From Methylomicrobium agile (lineage in GTDB: Bacteria; Pseudomonadota; Gammaproteobacteria; Methylococcales; Methylomonadaceae): DNA of 64,000 bases. Below the pieces are notes generated by a model. The model ran no database searches. It was not told the origin of the DNA and saw nothing but the letters and a program-made list of their open reading frames with translations. The DNA lies in the NCBI RefSeq assembly GCF_000733855.1, contig NZ_JPOJ01000001.1:1240001-1304000 (forward strand), given 5' to 3'. Below are positions 36,614 through 45,489 of the stretch, piece by piece; positions within the stretch are counted from its first letter, which is position 1, and each line of letters starts with the position of its first letter. A program made the translations under genes and the position numbers.

Positions 36614-37322
36614 TATCCCGATCCTGCGCATCGCCATCGGTTTGCGAACTATCACCCTCTTCGTCTCCGGCGTCCTCGGAGTCCGGATCTGAAGCGCCCG
36701 CAACGGCCGCCAGCTTCAATTCGAAATTCATTTCCGGCCAGAAAACGCCATTTTCGAGGTCGATCTTGATTCTGACCAATCTGGGCAATTGATCTCTCTC
36801 TCGCCATTGATTCAGCCAGCCGTTCTCGTTTTCCCCTTCTTCCGGGCCGAAATAGGCCAGCGAAAACCCCGCAACTCCCTTGATCAACGTCTCTTCCTCC
36901 GTAAGCCATTCATCGCCTTCGGCAACCGGATAAAACGGCGAGATGGTCACTTTAATCGCATTCTGTCTGTTCTCGTTCACTAACCGCACGGTAAACAGCT
37001 GCAGTCCTGCCCGGCCCGCACTCGCCGGAAAAGAAGAGACGAATTGCAGCGATTGGCTATCGCCCTGGAAGGAAAAAAGCCGCTCTTCTTTGGTAAAATC
37101 GTTCCAGAGAGGCTTCGCCATCACCAAATGGCGCTGAAAGAAGTTGACGACGCCGGCGGTTTCGCTGACTTCGAAAATTTTCTTCTCGCCTTTCTCCCAG
37201 CTTTCCGCGCAAATTTTCAGGCTGACGAACAGCAGCGTCATCATCACGCTGAGCAGCGTCATCGCCAGCAATACTTCGATCAGCGTAAACCCCTGGCCCG
37301 CTTTAAGGTTTCGCATCGGCAT
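36600..37322 (-). CDS. gspJ: Type II secretion system minor pseudopilin GspJ
   Basis: Minor pseudopilin of 240 residues with a class III signal: GQG-FTLIEVLLAMTLLSVM, where E5 after the cleavage point is retained. The body contains SWEKGEKKIFEVSETAGVVN and RDQLPRLVRIKIDLENG. Its C-terminal 30 residues are very acidic (GDEEGDSSQTDGDAQDRD), which is an odd extension compared with most family members. Forms the tip complex with GspI and GspK by family knowledge. Confidence 0.88.
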   Translation of the reverse strand: MPMRNLKAGQGFTLIEVLLAMTLLSVMMTLLFVSLKICAESWEKGEKKIFEVSETAGVVNFFQRHLVMAKPLWNDFTKEERLFSFQGDSQSLQFVSSFPASAGRAGLQLFTVRLVNENRQNAIKVTISPFYPVAEGDEWLTEEETLIKGVAGFSLAYFGPEEGENENGWLNQWRERDQLPRLVRIKIDLENGVFWPEMNFELKLAAVAGASDPDSEDAGDEEGDSSQTDGDAQDRDNAGE

Positions 37323-37731
37323 TCGTGGTCAATTTAAGTTCCGACAATTCGAACCGTCGCTCGCCGCCGCCTCCTTCCTCCCAACTGACGACGGCGGTCA
37401 CCATGAAGAGCTGGGCGGGAAGGGTTCGCGTATCGACCGTTTCGGTCGTGAGTACGAAAGGCGCGACGGCCAGCTCCCAACGATATTTGTCATCGATCAC
37501 GCCGGCCGACTGCCCTTGCTGTAACGGCACTTCGGTACCGGGCCTTGCGATCATCGCCTCGGCAATCTGCACGGCGGCGGTGTATTCTTCGGAAACCGAG
37601 GCGTTGCGCAGCCCCGCGGAAAAAATACCGAGCAGCATCCCTATCGAGATCGCCATGATCGAGAAGGCAACCAGAATCTCCAGCAGCGAAAAGCCGCGCT
37701 GCGCTTTATGCGGTCTTTGCAGGCAGATCAT
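37303..37731 (-). CDS. gspI: Type II secretion system minor pseudopilin GspI
   Basis: Minor pseudopilin, 142 residues from ATG 37731, which overlaps the gspH stop by four bases (ATGA). The signal is AQRG-FSLLEILVAFSIMAIS with the conserved Glu. The C-terminal part shows the GspI-like YRWELAVAPFVL and FMVTAVVSWEEGGGGERRFE strands. A longer frame upstream lies within gspH and is rejected as a start. Confidence 0.88.
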   Translation of the reverse strand: MICLQRPHKAQRGFSLLEILVAFSIMAISIGMLLGIFSAGLRNASVSEEYTAAVQIAEAMIARPGTEVPLQQGQSAGVIDDKYRWELAVAPFVLTTETVDTRTLPAQLFMVTAVVSWEEGGGGERRFELSELKLTTNADAKP

Positions 37732-38225
37732 TTGCGGCGCCTCGGCCGGTCGTCGCGCGTGACGTCTTCGACTTCCAGCTGGCCGGTCAGCCAATTGATA
37801 TCGATCTGCTTGGACACCTCGCCGCGGTCCAGCACGACGCGCCCGCCGGTGGAGGAGCCGTCGGCGAAAAAGCGGATATTGCCCTGGCCTTCTCCGGTCA
37901 GCTCGCTCTGCGCAGTCACCACCGTAACCGCGATCGAATCGGGAATCTTATAGGTTTTTTCTCGGCCGCTGAGTTTATAGGTGTTGTCGGTCAGATCGAA
38001 GGCGACGGTCATTTCCCGGTGCGCCATCAGCGCCTGGCCGCGCGCATAACGCAGCGCCGATACGACATCCCTGACGGCAGCCTTGTGTTCGAAAGTGCCT
38101 GAACCCGACGACATATTCAGCGCGACCACCGAAAATCCCAACACGATGATCACCAATACGATCAATAGCTCAAGCAGGGTAAAACCCTTGGACCGAACGC
38201 AGGAAACAGGCAAAAAAAGCGTCAT
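37728..38225 (-). CDS. gspH: Type II secretion system minor pseudopilin GspH
   Basis: Minor pseudopilin of 165 residues. Signal SKG-FTLLELLIVLVIIVLG with Glu at +5. The family feature HKAAVRDVVSALRYARGQAL (about residues 47-66) is followed by REMTVAFDLTDNTYKL and a beta-rich end (IRFFADGSSTGGRVVLDRG). ATG 38225 is chosen because it gives a normal leader; another start lies 15 codons upstream. A 90-base gap separates it from gspG. Confidence 0.88.
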   Translation of the reverse strand: MTLFLPVSCVRSKGFTLLELLIVLVIIVLGFSVVALNMSSGSGTFEHKAAVRDVVSALRYARGQALMAHREMTVAFDLTDNTYKLSGREKTYKIPDSIAVTVVTAQSELTGEGQGNIRFFADGSSTGGRVVLDRGEVSKQIDINWLTGQLEVEDVTRDDRPRRRK

Positions 38226-38315
38226 ATCATTTGGGCGCACGCCTTGGGCCGAGCAAGACGGAAAAGGCATCGGCGCTGAATATGGACCGGGCTGGCCCCG
38301 ACAACCAACGGGCGA

Positions 38316-38759
38316 TTATTCCCAGCTCACCACGTCCCGGTCTTCGCCTTCGCCGCCTTCCTTTTCGTCCGCGCCGAAAGAATACAGGTCGAACGCACCG
38401 TGCTCGCCGGGCGAAACATAATGGTATTCGTTTTGCCACGGATCCACCGGCACTTTCGACTTGCCTAAATAAGGCCCGTTCCAGCGCTTGGAATTATCGG
38501 CAGCCTCGACCAGCGCGGCCAAACCTTGAGAGGAGTTAGGGTAACGGTCCATGTCCAGTTTGTACATTTCCAAGGCTTGGCTCAATTCGGAAATCTGCAC
38601 TTTCGCCGCCTTGGTCTTCGCATCCGCCATGTGTTTCATCACTTTCGGCCCGACCAGGCCGGCCAGCATCGAGATGATGCCCAGAACGACCAGTAATTCC
38701 AGCAAGGTAAAACCGGTCTGTTTATAATGAATGTGTCTCATTTCTTTATAGTTATGCAT
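38316..38759 (-). CDS. gspG: Type II secretion system major pseudopilin GspG
   Basis: Main subunit of the T2SS pseudopilus. The 147 residues include the signal KQTG-FTLLELLVVLGIISML with conserved Glu, then KAAKVQISELSQALEMYKLD, the LDMDRYPNSSQGLAALVEA segment typical of GspG, and WNGPYLGKSKVPVDPW. The calcium-site loop near the C-terminus (GEHGAFDLYSFGADEKEGGE) is present. Starts at ATG 38759. Confidence 0.95.
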   Translation of the reverse strand: MHNYKEMRHIHYKQTGFTLLELLVVLGIISMLAGLVGPKVMKHMADAKTKAAKVQISELSQALEMYKLDMDRYPNSSQGLAALVEAADNSKRWNGPYLGKSKVPVDPWQNEYHYVSPGEHGAFDLYSFGADEKEGGEGEDRDVVSWE

Positions 38760-38849
38760 TAAATAGCCGTTGAATATTTTATTTCTACTAAAAAATCGTT
38801 GTTCCGCCCCAAGCCCGCAATACCGTTAAATTAAGGATATCCGTAGACC

Positions 38850-38901
38850 GGATAAGCGAAGCGCATCCGGCAATTGCGTGGTGGATGCGCTTCGCTTATC
38901 C
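38850..38901. repeat. Perfect 19-bp-arm hairpin between gspF and gspG
   Basis: GGATAAGCGAAGCGCATCC (38850-38868) and its exact complement (38883-38901) enclose 14 bases. It sits inside the gsp operon, in the 234-base gap between gspF and gspG. It could stabilise or process the mRNA so that GspG is made in excess over GspE/F. A related hairpin lies at 48541-48613. Confidence 0.8.
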
Positions 38902-38993
38902 ACCACTACCGGGTATCTGCCTCTTAACTTAACGAGATCGCCCAAACCCGGACGGCCGCAGGCCTTTTCCCTGGCAAACCTCATCCCATGACT

Positions 38994-40211
38994 TTAAAAA
39001 GCCAAATCGTTGACGCTCAGGATCGCCAGCAGAATCGAAACGATGATGCCTGCGATCATCAGGCCCAGCGTGATGATCAGCGCGGGCTCCAGCAAAGCCA
39101 GCATGCGCTGGATCGCCACTTTCAACTGTTTATCGTAGATTTCCGCCACTCTGAGCAGCATTTCTTCGAGATGGCCGGTTTCTTCTCCCATTTTGATCAT
39201 CTGTACCGCCATTTTCGGAAAAATCCCGGTTTTGACCAGCGCATCGGACATCCGTTTGCCCTGCTTCAATTCTTCTTCCGCATACTGGATCGCATCCACC
39301 AGCACCAGGTTGTCGACGGTTTCCCTGACGATCGCCAGCGCCGAAAGTATGGAAACGCCGTTGCCCAGTAAAGTTCCCAAGGTCCGGCTCATGTTCGCCG
39401 TTTCCTTGGTCAGGATCACCAGGTCGGCGAGCGGCAGTTTAAGCACACGGCCGTCCCAGACTTTCTTTCTGGCCGGGTCGGCCAGTTGAAATTTCATATA
39501 GGCGACCGCAAAGATCGCCCCGCCGATCAACAGCCACCAATAGCTTTGCAGCCATTCGGCGATGCCGACCACGATCTGGGTCGAAACCGGCAACTCCTGC
39601 CCCGCGCTTTCGAACATTTCGGTAAACTGCGGCACCACGAAAATCAGCATCACGAACAGCGAGGCCAGCGACATCACCAACAACACCGCCGGATAGATCA
39701 GCGCCGTGCTGACCGTGTCCCGCAATTCGCGCGAGCGTTCCAGATATTCCGCCAGCCGGTTCAAGACCTCGCCGAGGCTGCCGCCGGCCTCGCCGGCCCG
39801 TATCATGTTCAGGTAAAAACGTGAAAACACGCCGGACTGTTTTTCCAGCGCATCGGCCAGCGAAGCGCCTCCCTTGACCCTCTCCAGCACTCTCGCAATC
39901 AGCTTGCTCAGCTTTTCATTGTCTACGGTCAGATCGATCAGCACGGTCAGCGATTTGTCCAGCGGCAGGCCGGAGTCGAGCAAGGTGGCCAGTTCGCCGG
40001 TAAATAGCGCGATTTCCTTTTGACTCAACTTGGTCTGTTTTGCTCCCAGACTCAAGCCGAGAAATGTTTTCGCGCTGGCCGGCCACACCTTGATCGGAAT
40101 ATAGCCCTCGGATTGCAAAAGCCCGATCAGGCTGGGCTCATCGCCGGCGTCCCGGACCCCTTCCTCGGTTTCGCCGAGATTGTTGATCGCTTTATAGGCG
40201 TACAGCGGCAT
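38994..40211 (-). CDS. gspF: Type II secretion system inner-membrane protein GspF
   Basis: Polytopic platform protein, 405 residues. N-terminal YAYKAINNLGETEEGV, the family signature IALFTGELATLLDSGLPL (about 70-90), two GspF domains with three membrane helices (around 165-195, 215-235, 370-400) and the repeated FSRFYLNMIRAGEAGGSLGE / VQMIKMGEETGHLEEML motifs. It follows gspE by one base and works with the ATPase in pseudopilus assembly. Confidence 0.95.
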   Translation of the reverse strand: MPLYAYKAINNLGETEEGVRDAGDEPSLIGLLQSEGYIPIKVWPASAKTFLGLSLGAKQTKLSQKEIALFTGELATLLDSGLPLDKSLTVLIDLTVDNEKLSKLIARVLERVKGGASLADALEKQSGVFSRFYLNMIRAGEAGGSLGEVLNRLAEYLERSRELRDTVSTALIYPAVLLVMSLASLFVMLIFVVPQFTEMFESAGQELPVSTQIVVGIAEWLQSYWWLLIGGAIFAVAYMKFQLADPARKKVWDGRVLKLPLADLVILTKETANMSRTLGTLLGNGVSILSALAIVRETVDNLVLVDAIQYAEEELKQGKRMSDALVKTGIFPKMAVQMIKMGEETGHLEEMLLRVAEIYDKQLKVAIQRMLALLEPALIITLGLMIAGIIVSILLAILSVNDLAF

Positions 40212-40212
40212 A

Positions 40213-41925
40213 TCAGCTTTCCGTCGTTACCCGCAAGACTTCTTCGAGAGTCGTGACGCCGTGCACCACCTTGTCCAGGCCGTCTTCGTACATCGTCCGC
40301 ATGCCTTCTTCGATCGCCAGTTTCTGGATCACGCCGGCTTCCTCGTGCGCCATCACCAATTTACGGACCGGATCGGTCATCGGCAAAAACTCGATGATCG
40401 ACATCCGTCCCCGATAGCCCAGACCGCCGCAGGACGCACAGCCGACCGGCTTGAATAAAGTAATGTCACCCTCCGGCCGGTAACGACGAAGATTCAGTTC
40501 GGCGACCACTTCGGGCGGTGCCGGCTGCCCTTCTTTGCATTGGGGGCAGAGCTTTCTGACCAGCCGCTGCGCCAGGATGCCGTTGACGGTCGAGCTCAGC
40601 AGGTATTCTTCCAGTCCCATGTCCAGAAGCCGGGTGATCCCGCCGGCGGCATCGTTCGTATGCAGCGTCGACAGCACGAGGTGACCGGTCAGCGCCGACT
40701 GCACCGCGATCTTGGCGGTTTCGAGGTCGCGCATTTCGCCGATCATGATCACGTCCGGGTCCTGCCGGACGATCGACCGCAGCGCGGAGGCGAACGTCAG
40801 ACCGATCTGCGGCTTGGCCTGAATCTGATTGACGCCTTCGAGCTGGTATTCGACCGGGTCTTCGACCGTGATGATCTTGCGTTCGGAGGTGTTCAACAGT
40901 TTCAGCGCCGCGTACAGCGTGGTCGATTTACCGCTGCCGGTCGGGCCGGTAATCAGGATGATGCCGTGCGGCTGCGCCAGCACGTCCATGAATTGTTCCG
41001 CATGCCGCCCGGAGAAGCCGAGCGCGGCAAAGTCGAACACCATGTTTTCCTTGTCCAGCAAACGGATCACCACGCTTTCGCCGTACATGGTCGGAATCGT
41101 GGATACCCGCAAATCGAGCTCCTTGCCCAGCATCTGGACCTTGATCCGGCCGTCCTGCGGCAACCGGCGCTCGGCGATGTTCAGCTTCGCCATGATCTTG
41201 ATCCGCGAGATTACCGCCGCGGTCGATTTGACCGGCGGCGAATGGATGTCCTGCAGCACGCCGTCGATGCGCAGCCTGACCTTCAACGCATGCTCGAACG
41301 GCTCGATATGGATATCCGATGCCTTCGTTTCGATCGCGCGCTGCATGATCAGATTCACCATTTTGATCACCGGCGCTTCGCTGGCCAAATCCTTCAAATG
41401 CTCCAGATCTTCTTCGCCGACTTCGTCGACGGTCAGATCGTCGACGATCCGGTCCATTTGCGACCGGCCTTCGCCGTATTGCACTTCCAGCGCCGCATCG
41501 ATCTCGGACAGCACGCCGACCTTCGCGGAAACGCGTTTGCCGGTCGCCAGCGTCAACGCATCGATCACGAAACGGTCTTCCGGATCCATCATCGCGACCC
41601 GGGCTTCATCGTCGTTTCCGCCGATCCCGATCACATGGAAGTTTTTCAGGAACCGCAGCGATACGCTCTCGGGCAGCGGCGCCTCCAGCGGATAGTCGCC
41701 GGTCAGGATTTTCTCGAAATCCCCCGATTCGACAAACGCATCGGCGACATCGTGCTCGGAGCACAGGCCCAGCTTGACCAGAAGATGGGGCAGGCTTTCG
41801 GCCACGGAAGACTTCTGCATCCGCTCGACTTTTTTCAATTCGTTGGCGGACAGTTTGTTCTTGTCGAGCAGAATCTGTAGAAAGGCTTGATAAGGTTTCG
41901 CTGCATTTTCCATTACGATTGCCAT
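40213..41925 (-). CDS. gspE: Type II secretion system ATPase GspE
   Basis: Cytoplasmic hexameric ATPase that powers pseudopilus assembly. The 570 residues include N1E/N2E domains (1-150), Walker A GPTGSGKS at 327-334, the Asp box (GKELDLRVSTIPTMYGESVV), Walker B region DPDVIMIGEMRDLETAKIAV, the His box LVLSTLHTNDA, and a tetracysteine zinc motif (CPQC ... CASC) in the C-terminal third. It heads the operon E-F-G-H-I-J-K-L-M-N-D, the order known from the Xanthomonas xps cluster. No prepilin peptidase (gspO) is in the window. Confidence 0.96.
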   Translation of the reverse strand: MAIVMENAAKPYQAFLQILLDKNKLSANELKKVERMQKSSVAESLPHLLVKLGLCSEHDVADAFVESGDFEKILTGDYPLEAPLPESVSLRFLKNFHVIGIGGNDDEARVAMMDPEDRFVIDALTLATGKRVSAKVGVLSEIDAALEVQYGEGRSQMDRIVDDLTVDEVGEEDLEHLKDLASEAPVIKMVNLIMQRAIETKASDIHIEPFEHALKVRLRIDGVLQDIHSPPVKSTAAVISRIKIMAKLNIAERRLPQDGRIKVQMLGKELDLRVSTIPTMYGESVVIRLLDKENMVFDFAALGFSGRHAEQFMDVLAQPHGIILITGPTGSGKSTTLYAALKLLNTSERKIITVEDPVEYQLEGVNQIQAKPQIGLTFASALRSIVRQDPDVIMIGEMRDLETAKIAVQSALTGHLVLSTLHTNDAAGGITRLLDMGLEEYLLSSTVNGILAQRLVRKLCPQCKEGQPAPPEVVAELNLRRYRPEGDITLFKPVGCASCGGLGYRGRMSIIEFLPMTDPVRKLVMAHEEAGVIQKLAIEEGMRTMYEDGLDKVVHGVTTLEEVLRVTTES

Positions 41926-42067
41926 GCTGCATCCCTCAGTGATGTGGTGAACTTCAAAATAAGGCTTGGATCGGTGAGATCGAGGATGAATGATTAAAGA
42001 ATGAACAGGCCGCCGGTTACTCCAATTCCCGAGAAGGTTTATGCTGACTGGACACGAAATGTAAATT

Positions 42068-42445
42068 TTATTTATCGATCAGGCTGTAAAGCGTAATACT
42101 GAAAACATTTAAAATCCTGGCTGCCTGGGTAAGGCCCTAACTAGCATAACGCATTGCCGAAAGAATTGCACCCCGGCCGGCTTTGGGGCGATGTTCTTCC
42201 AGTGCGGTCCAATCATCCCCGGCTTCCTGTTTGTGCTTCCGATTTTTCCGCACCGTAAAACCCAGTCTGACCCTCTGCCTCCGATAAAGTTTCACAATCG
42301 ACGCGACTAATATAAAGCTGCGCAGCCATCTGTCCCGACTTTTTATGAACCGGCTCGGCCATCAAATCCTTGCCCGTTCCCGGCTCGTCCGTGATCATTA
42401 CACCGCAATCCTGACCGGCAAGGTATGAAAATCGTATACGGCAAG
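42068..42445 (-). pseudogene. Decayed sigma-54-dependent (NtrC-family) regulator
   Basis: Reading the minus strand from about 42445, the sequence encodes YLAGQDCGVMITDEPGTGKD and then AEPVHKKSG, YISRVDCETLSEAE. This is a worn form of the AAA+ start (ITGEPGTGKEL, AIHxxS, NCA). The frame is then broken, and a second register (42211 to 42068) reads a helix followed, after an in-frame stop, by LTQAARILNVFSITLYSLID, a Fis-type HTH that ends these regulators. The middle of the AAA+ domain is missing. So this is a deleted, frameshifted remnant, not a working gene. It lies between gspE and waaC, and what it once controlled is unknown. Confidence 0.7.
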
Positions 42446-42455
42446 ACTTTGGTGA

Positions 42456-42488
42456 AGACCTGCCAGGTTTTAAAAACCTGGCAGGTCT
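42456..42488. repeat. Perfect palindrome downstream of waaC
   Basis: AGACCTGCCAGG (42456-42467) pairs with CCTGGCAGGTCT (42477-42488) through an A/T-rich centre, and a short T-run follows on the plus strand. Because the T-run is on the plus side, it is not an ideal terminator for the minus-strand waaC. The sequence looks like a dispersed palindromic element. Confidence 0.65.
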
Positions 42489-42507
42489 CTTTTAGAACCC
42501 CGCCATT

Positions 42508-43506
42508 TTACCGCTCGATCAGTCTTGCCGCCTCCTGAACGATAACCTGCGGCTCGATTTCGCGAATCGAAAAATCTTTTTTGTTCAATTTATAAGGATT
42601 CACTTGCGAGGCGGACTTGACCACGCGGTTGATGCCGGTCTGATATACCCGGCTGACCGGCGTCGGGCCGAAGATCGTAAGCGACGGCCGATTCAGCGCC
42701 CAGGCCATGTGCGTCGGGCCGGTATCGTTGCCGATCACGAGGTCGCAACGCGCAATCAATGCCTTTAGATCGTTCAAATCGAGTTTCGGCATCACTTTAA
42801 TAGCCTTCGATTGCGCGGCCATCCATTCCGCGCGAGCTTTTTCCCGCTCGCTGCCCCAAACCGCCAGGCAATTTTGCCCCAGCGCCTCGGCAACCTTGAC
42901 ATAGTTTTCGGCCGGATAATTCCGGCTTTCCCAGGTCGAGCCGGTCACCAACACGATGTTTTTCCGATCCTGCCGCAAACAATCGTCAATGCAGGACGAC
43001 GGGTTGCGATAAAACAGAAACGGCTGCTTATTCAGAATTTGTTCGGGGACGATCTCGAATCCCAGCGGCCGCGACAGCACCCGCGCATTGCGGTCGATCG
43101 TGTTGGCATCATAAGCGCAATGGATTTTCTGACTATAAAACCAGGACGCGGCTTTTTCGCGGATCGATCCGGCATCGAAGCCGGCAATCTTTTTGCCGAT
43201 CAATCGGGCGACGATCGCCGACTTGATGAGCCCCTGCGCATCGATGACCCGATCGTAATTGCGTTCCGCAAATGCGCGAATTTTTCGAAGCTCCGCGAAA
43301 AACCGCATCTTGTCGGTTTTGAGTACTTTCAGATTGACGGTCAAAATCCCGTCCAGGTCGGGGTTGTCGGCCAACACGCCCGCAAAGCGCTCTTCGACGA
43401 TCCAGTCGATTCGGCATTCGGGAAACCGTTCCTTGATGAACTGCAGCGCGACCATCGCATGCACGATGTCGCCGAGCGCGGAGAGTTTGACGATCGCGAT
43501 CCGCAT
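42508..43506 (-). CDS. waaC: Lipopolysaccharide heptosyltransferase I
   Basis: GT-B glycosyltransferase that adds the first heptose to Kdo of the LPS inner core, on the cytoplasmic face of the inner membrane. The 332 residues start MRIAIVKLSALGDIVHAMVA, the WaaC signature, with FPECRIDWIVEERFAG next. The C-terminal ADP-heptose site is seen in LVIGNDTGPTHMAWALNRPS and FGPTPVSRVYQ. It follows waaF by seven bases. Order ilvE-waaF-waaC is also seen in Pseudomonas. Confidence 0.93.
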   Translation of the reverse strand: MRIAIVKLSALGDIVHAMVALQFIKERFPECRIDWIVEERFAGVLADNPDLDGILTVNLKVLKTDKMRFFAELRKIRAFAERNYDRVIDAQGLIKSAIVARLIGKKIAGFDAGSIREKAASWFYSQKIHCAYDANTIDRNARVLSRPLGFEIVPEQILNKQPFLFYRNPSSCIDDCLRQDRKNIVLVTGSTWESRNYPAENYVKVAEALGQNCLAVWGSEREKARAEWMAAQSKAIKVMPKLDLNDLKALIARCDLVIGNDTGPTHMAWALNRPSLTIFGPTPVSRVYQTGINRVVKSASQVNPYKLNKKDFSIREIEPQVIVQEAARLIER

Positions 43507-43513
43507 CGGCCGG

Positions 43514-44560
43514 TCAACCGGGCAGCAAAGCCAGGATTCGCTCGGGACCGATCCCGCTCAGGCAGCGGGCGTGCTCCGGATGACCGGCCGGATACAACGG
43601 ACAGATGCGCTTGAAGCAGGGCGCGCAATCCAGATGCAGCGAGACAATCCGGGCCTTGGCATGCAAGGGCGGCGTAAAGCCGGGATCCGACGAGCCGTAG
43701 ATCGCGATCAGCGGCTTGTCCAGCGCGGCCGCCAGATGCATCAGGCCGGAATCGTTGCTGACCACGGCATGAGCCAGCGACAGCAGATCGACCGCTTCGT
43801 CCAGTTGGGTGCGGCCGGCAAAATCGATGCAGGCGCCTCCGGCCAGCCGGTTGATTTCGGCGGTGACCGCCTGGTCTTTTTCCGAGCCGAACAGCCAGAC
43901 CTGCCAGCCATCCGCGATCTTCAGCCGGGCCAGTTCGGCGAAATGTCCGGAAGGCCAGCGTTTGGCAGGGCCGTATTCGGCGCCGGGACACAAAGCTAAA
44001 ATATTGCCGCCGGTTTCGACCCGGAATTTTTCGGCGGCCGCCGCTTGCCGCGCCGGCTCGACCGGAATCGCGGGAACCGGATAAACGGGCGGCTGAACGG
44101 CATTTTTCGGGAACGCCAACGCCACGAAGCGCTGCACGGTCATCGTCAGGGTCTGCTTGTCGAGCCGGCGGGCATCGTTCAACAGGCCCCAACGGCATTC
44201 GCCGATATAACCGGAGCGAAGAGGAATATGGGCAAAGAAGGGAGCCAGCGCAGATTTCCAGGAATTGGGCAGCACGATCGCCCGATCATAGGCTTCGCTG
44301 CGTAACTGCCGGCCCAGTTTGATCCGCTCGGCCAGCCCGAACTGGCCGTGCGAAAGCGGCATCGCGATCGGCCTCGCCACTTCCGGCATCCGGTCCAATA
44401 GCGGAAAAGTCCACGCCGGCGCCAGCACGTCGATCCGGCAGGCCGGATCGGCGGCTTTCAGCGCGATAAAGAGGCTTTGCGCCATCACCATGTCGCCGAC
44501 CCAGGACGGGCCGACCACCAGAATCTTCTTCGTGATGGCGAAGGCGGCGTCAGGTTTCAA
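43514..44560 (-). CDS. waaF: Lipopolysaccharide heptosyltransferase II
   Basis: Adds the second heptose to the LPS inner core. Family motifs: KKILVVGPSWVGDMVMAQSL near the N-terminus, ILALCPGAEYGPAKRWPSGH (about residues 185-204) and HAVVSNDSGLMHLAAALDKP near 255. The start is unclear: a TTG at 44560 lies just past the ilvE stop (44563), while a GTG nine codons upstream would overlap ilvE. The length of about 348 residues fits the family. Confidence 0.93.
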   Translation of the reverse strand: MKPDAAFAITKKILVVGPSWVGDMVMAQSLFIALKAADPACRIDVLAPAWTFPLLDRMPEVARPIAMPLSHGQFGLAERIKLGRQLRSEAYDRAIVLPNSWKSALAPFFAHIPLRSGYIGECRWGLLNDARRLDKQTLTMTVQRFVALAFPKNAVQPPVYPVPAIPVEPARQAAAAEKFRVETGGNILALCPGAEYGPAKRWPSGHFAELARLKIADGWQVWLFGSEKDQAVTAEINRLAGGACIDFAGRTQLDEAVDLLSLAHAVVSNDSGLMHLAAALDKPLIAIYGSSDPGFTPPLHAKARIVSLHLDCAPCFKRICPLYPAGHPEHARCLSGIGPERILALLPG

Positions 44561-44562
44561 AT

Positions 44563-45489
44563 CTATTTGGCGACATAGGCCAGCCACTCGGCATGGTCGC
44601 TTCGACGTCCGTGCACATAGTCGAAATACAGCGACTGCAGCTTTTCGGTGATCGGACCGCGGCTGCCGCTGCCGATCTGGCGTCCGTCGTATTCGCGGAT
44701 CGGCGTCACTTCGGCGGCGGAGCCGGTGAAGAACGCTTCGTCGGCGATGTACACTTCGTCGCGGGTGATCCGTTTCACGATCACTTCCAGGCCCTGTTCG
44801 GCCGCGATCGTCATGATCGTGTCGCGGGTGATGCCCTCCAGCGCGGAGGTGGTTTCCGGGGTATAAAGTTTGCCGTTACGAACCACGAACAGGTTTTCGC
44901 CGCTGCCTTCCGCGCAGTAGCCTTCATGGTCGAGCAGCAGGGCTTCGTCGTAACCGGTCGAGATCGCTTCCTGCAACGCCAGCAGCGAGTTGATGTAGTT
45001 GCCGTTCGCCTTGGCCTTCAGCATCGTGCTGTTCACGTGATTGCGCGTATAGGACGAGGTGCGGATCCGGATGCCTTTTTCCAGGTTGTCGGCGCCGAGA
45101 TAAGCGCCCCAGGTCCAGGCCGCCACCATCACATGCACTTTCAGATTGTCGGCGCGCAGCCCCATCCCTTCGGAACCGTAAAAACACATCGTGCGGATAT
45201 AGGCGCTGTCGAGGTTGTTCTTCGCGATCGCGCCGCGCTGCGCATCGTTGATGTCGTCCTTGCTGAACGGCATCGGCATGTTCATGATGTGCGCGGAGCG
45301 GAACAGGCGGTCGGTATGCTCCTTCATCTTGAAGATGGCCGTGCCTTTTTCGGCGTGATAGGCTCTGAGACCTTCGAACACGCCGCCGCCGTAATGCAGC
45401 GTGTGGGTCAGGACGTGAGTTTTCGCATCGCGCCAGTCGACCCATTTTCCATCCAGCCAGATAGTGCCGTCTCTATCGTCCATCGTCAT
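44563..45489 (-). CDS. ilvE: Branched-chain amino acid aminotransferase
   Basis: PLP-dependent class IV aminotransferase that performs the last step of valine, leucine and isoleucine synthesis. The 308 residues show VLTHTLHYGGGVFEGLRAYH near the N-terminus, the PLP lysine context (MLKAKANGNYINSLLA) and EGYCAEGSGENLFVVRNG, plus EVYIADEAFFTGSAAEVTPI. The second ATG, two codons in, is also a plausible start. Leads the ilvE-waaF-waaC run. Confidence 0.96.
   Translation of the reverse strand: MTMDDRDGTIWLDGKWVDWRDAKTHVLTHTLHYGGGVFEGLRAYHAEKGTAIFKMKEHTDRLFRSAHIMNMPMPFSKDDINDAQRGAIAKNNLDSAYIRTMCFYGSEGMGLRADNLKVHVMVAAWTWGAYLGADNLEKGIRIRTSSYTRNHVNSTMLKAKANGNYINSLLALQEAISTGYDEALLLDHEGYCAEGSGENLFVVRNGKLYTPETTSALEGITRDTIMTIAAEQGLEVIVKRITRDEVYIADEAFFTGSAAEVTPIREYDGRQIGSGSRGPITEKLQSLYFDYVHGRRSDHAEWLAYVAK

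Noticed and set aside
40540-41880. Long plus-strand open frame over gspE (and a similar one over the DUF3570 gene at 48583-50871)
   Set aside because: Both are antisense to well-supported genes and have Arg/Gln/His-rich products typical of GC-rich shadows.
42456-42488. Intrinsic terminator of waaC
   Set aside because: The T-run follows the stem on the plus strand, whereas waaC is on the minus strand; treated as a palindromic element instead.
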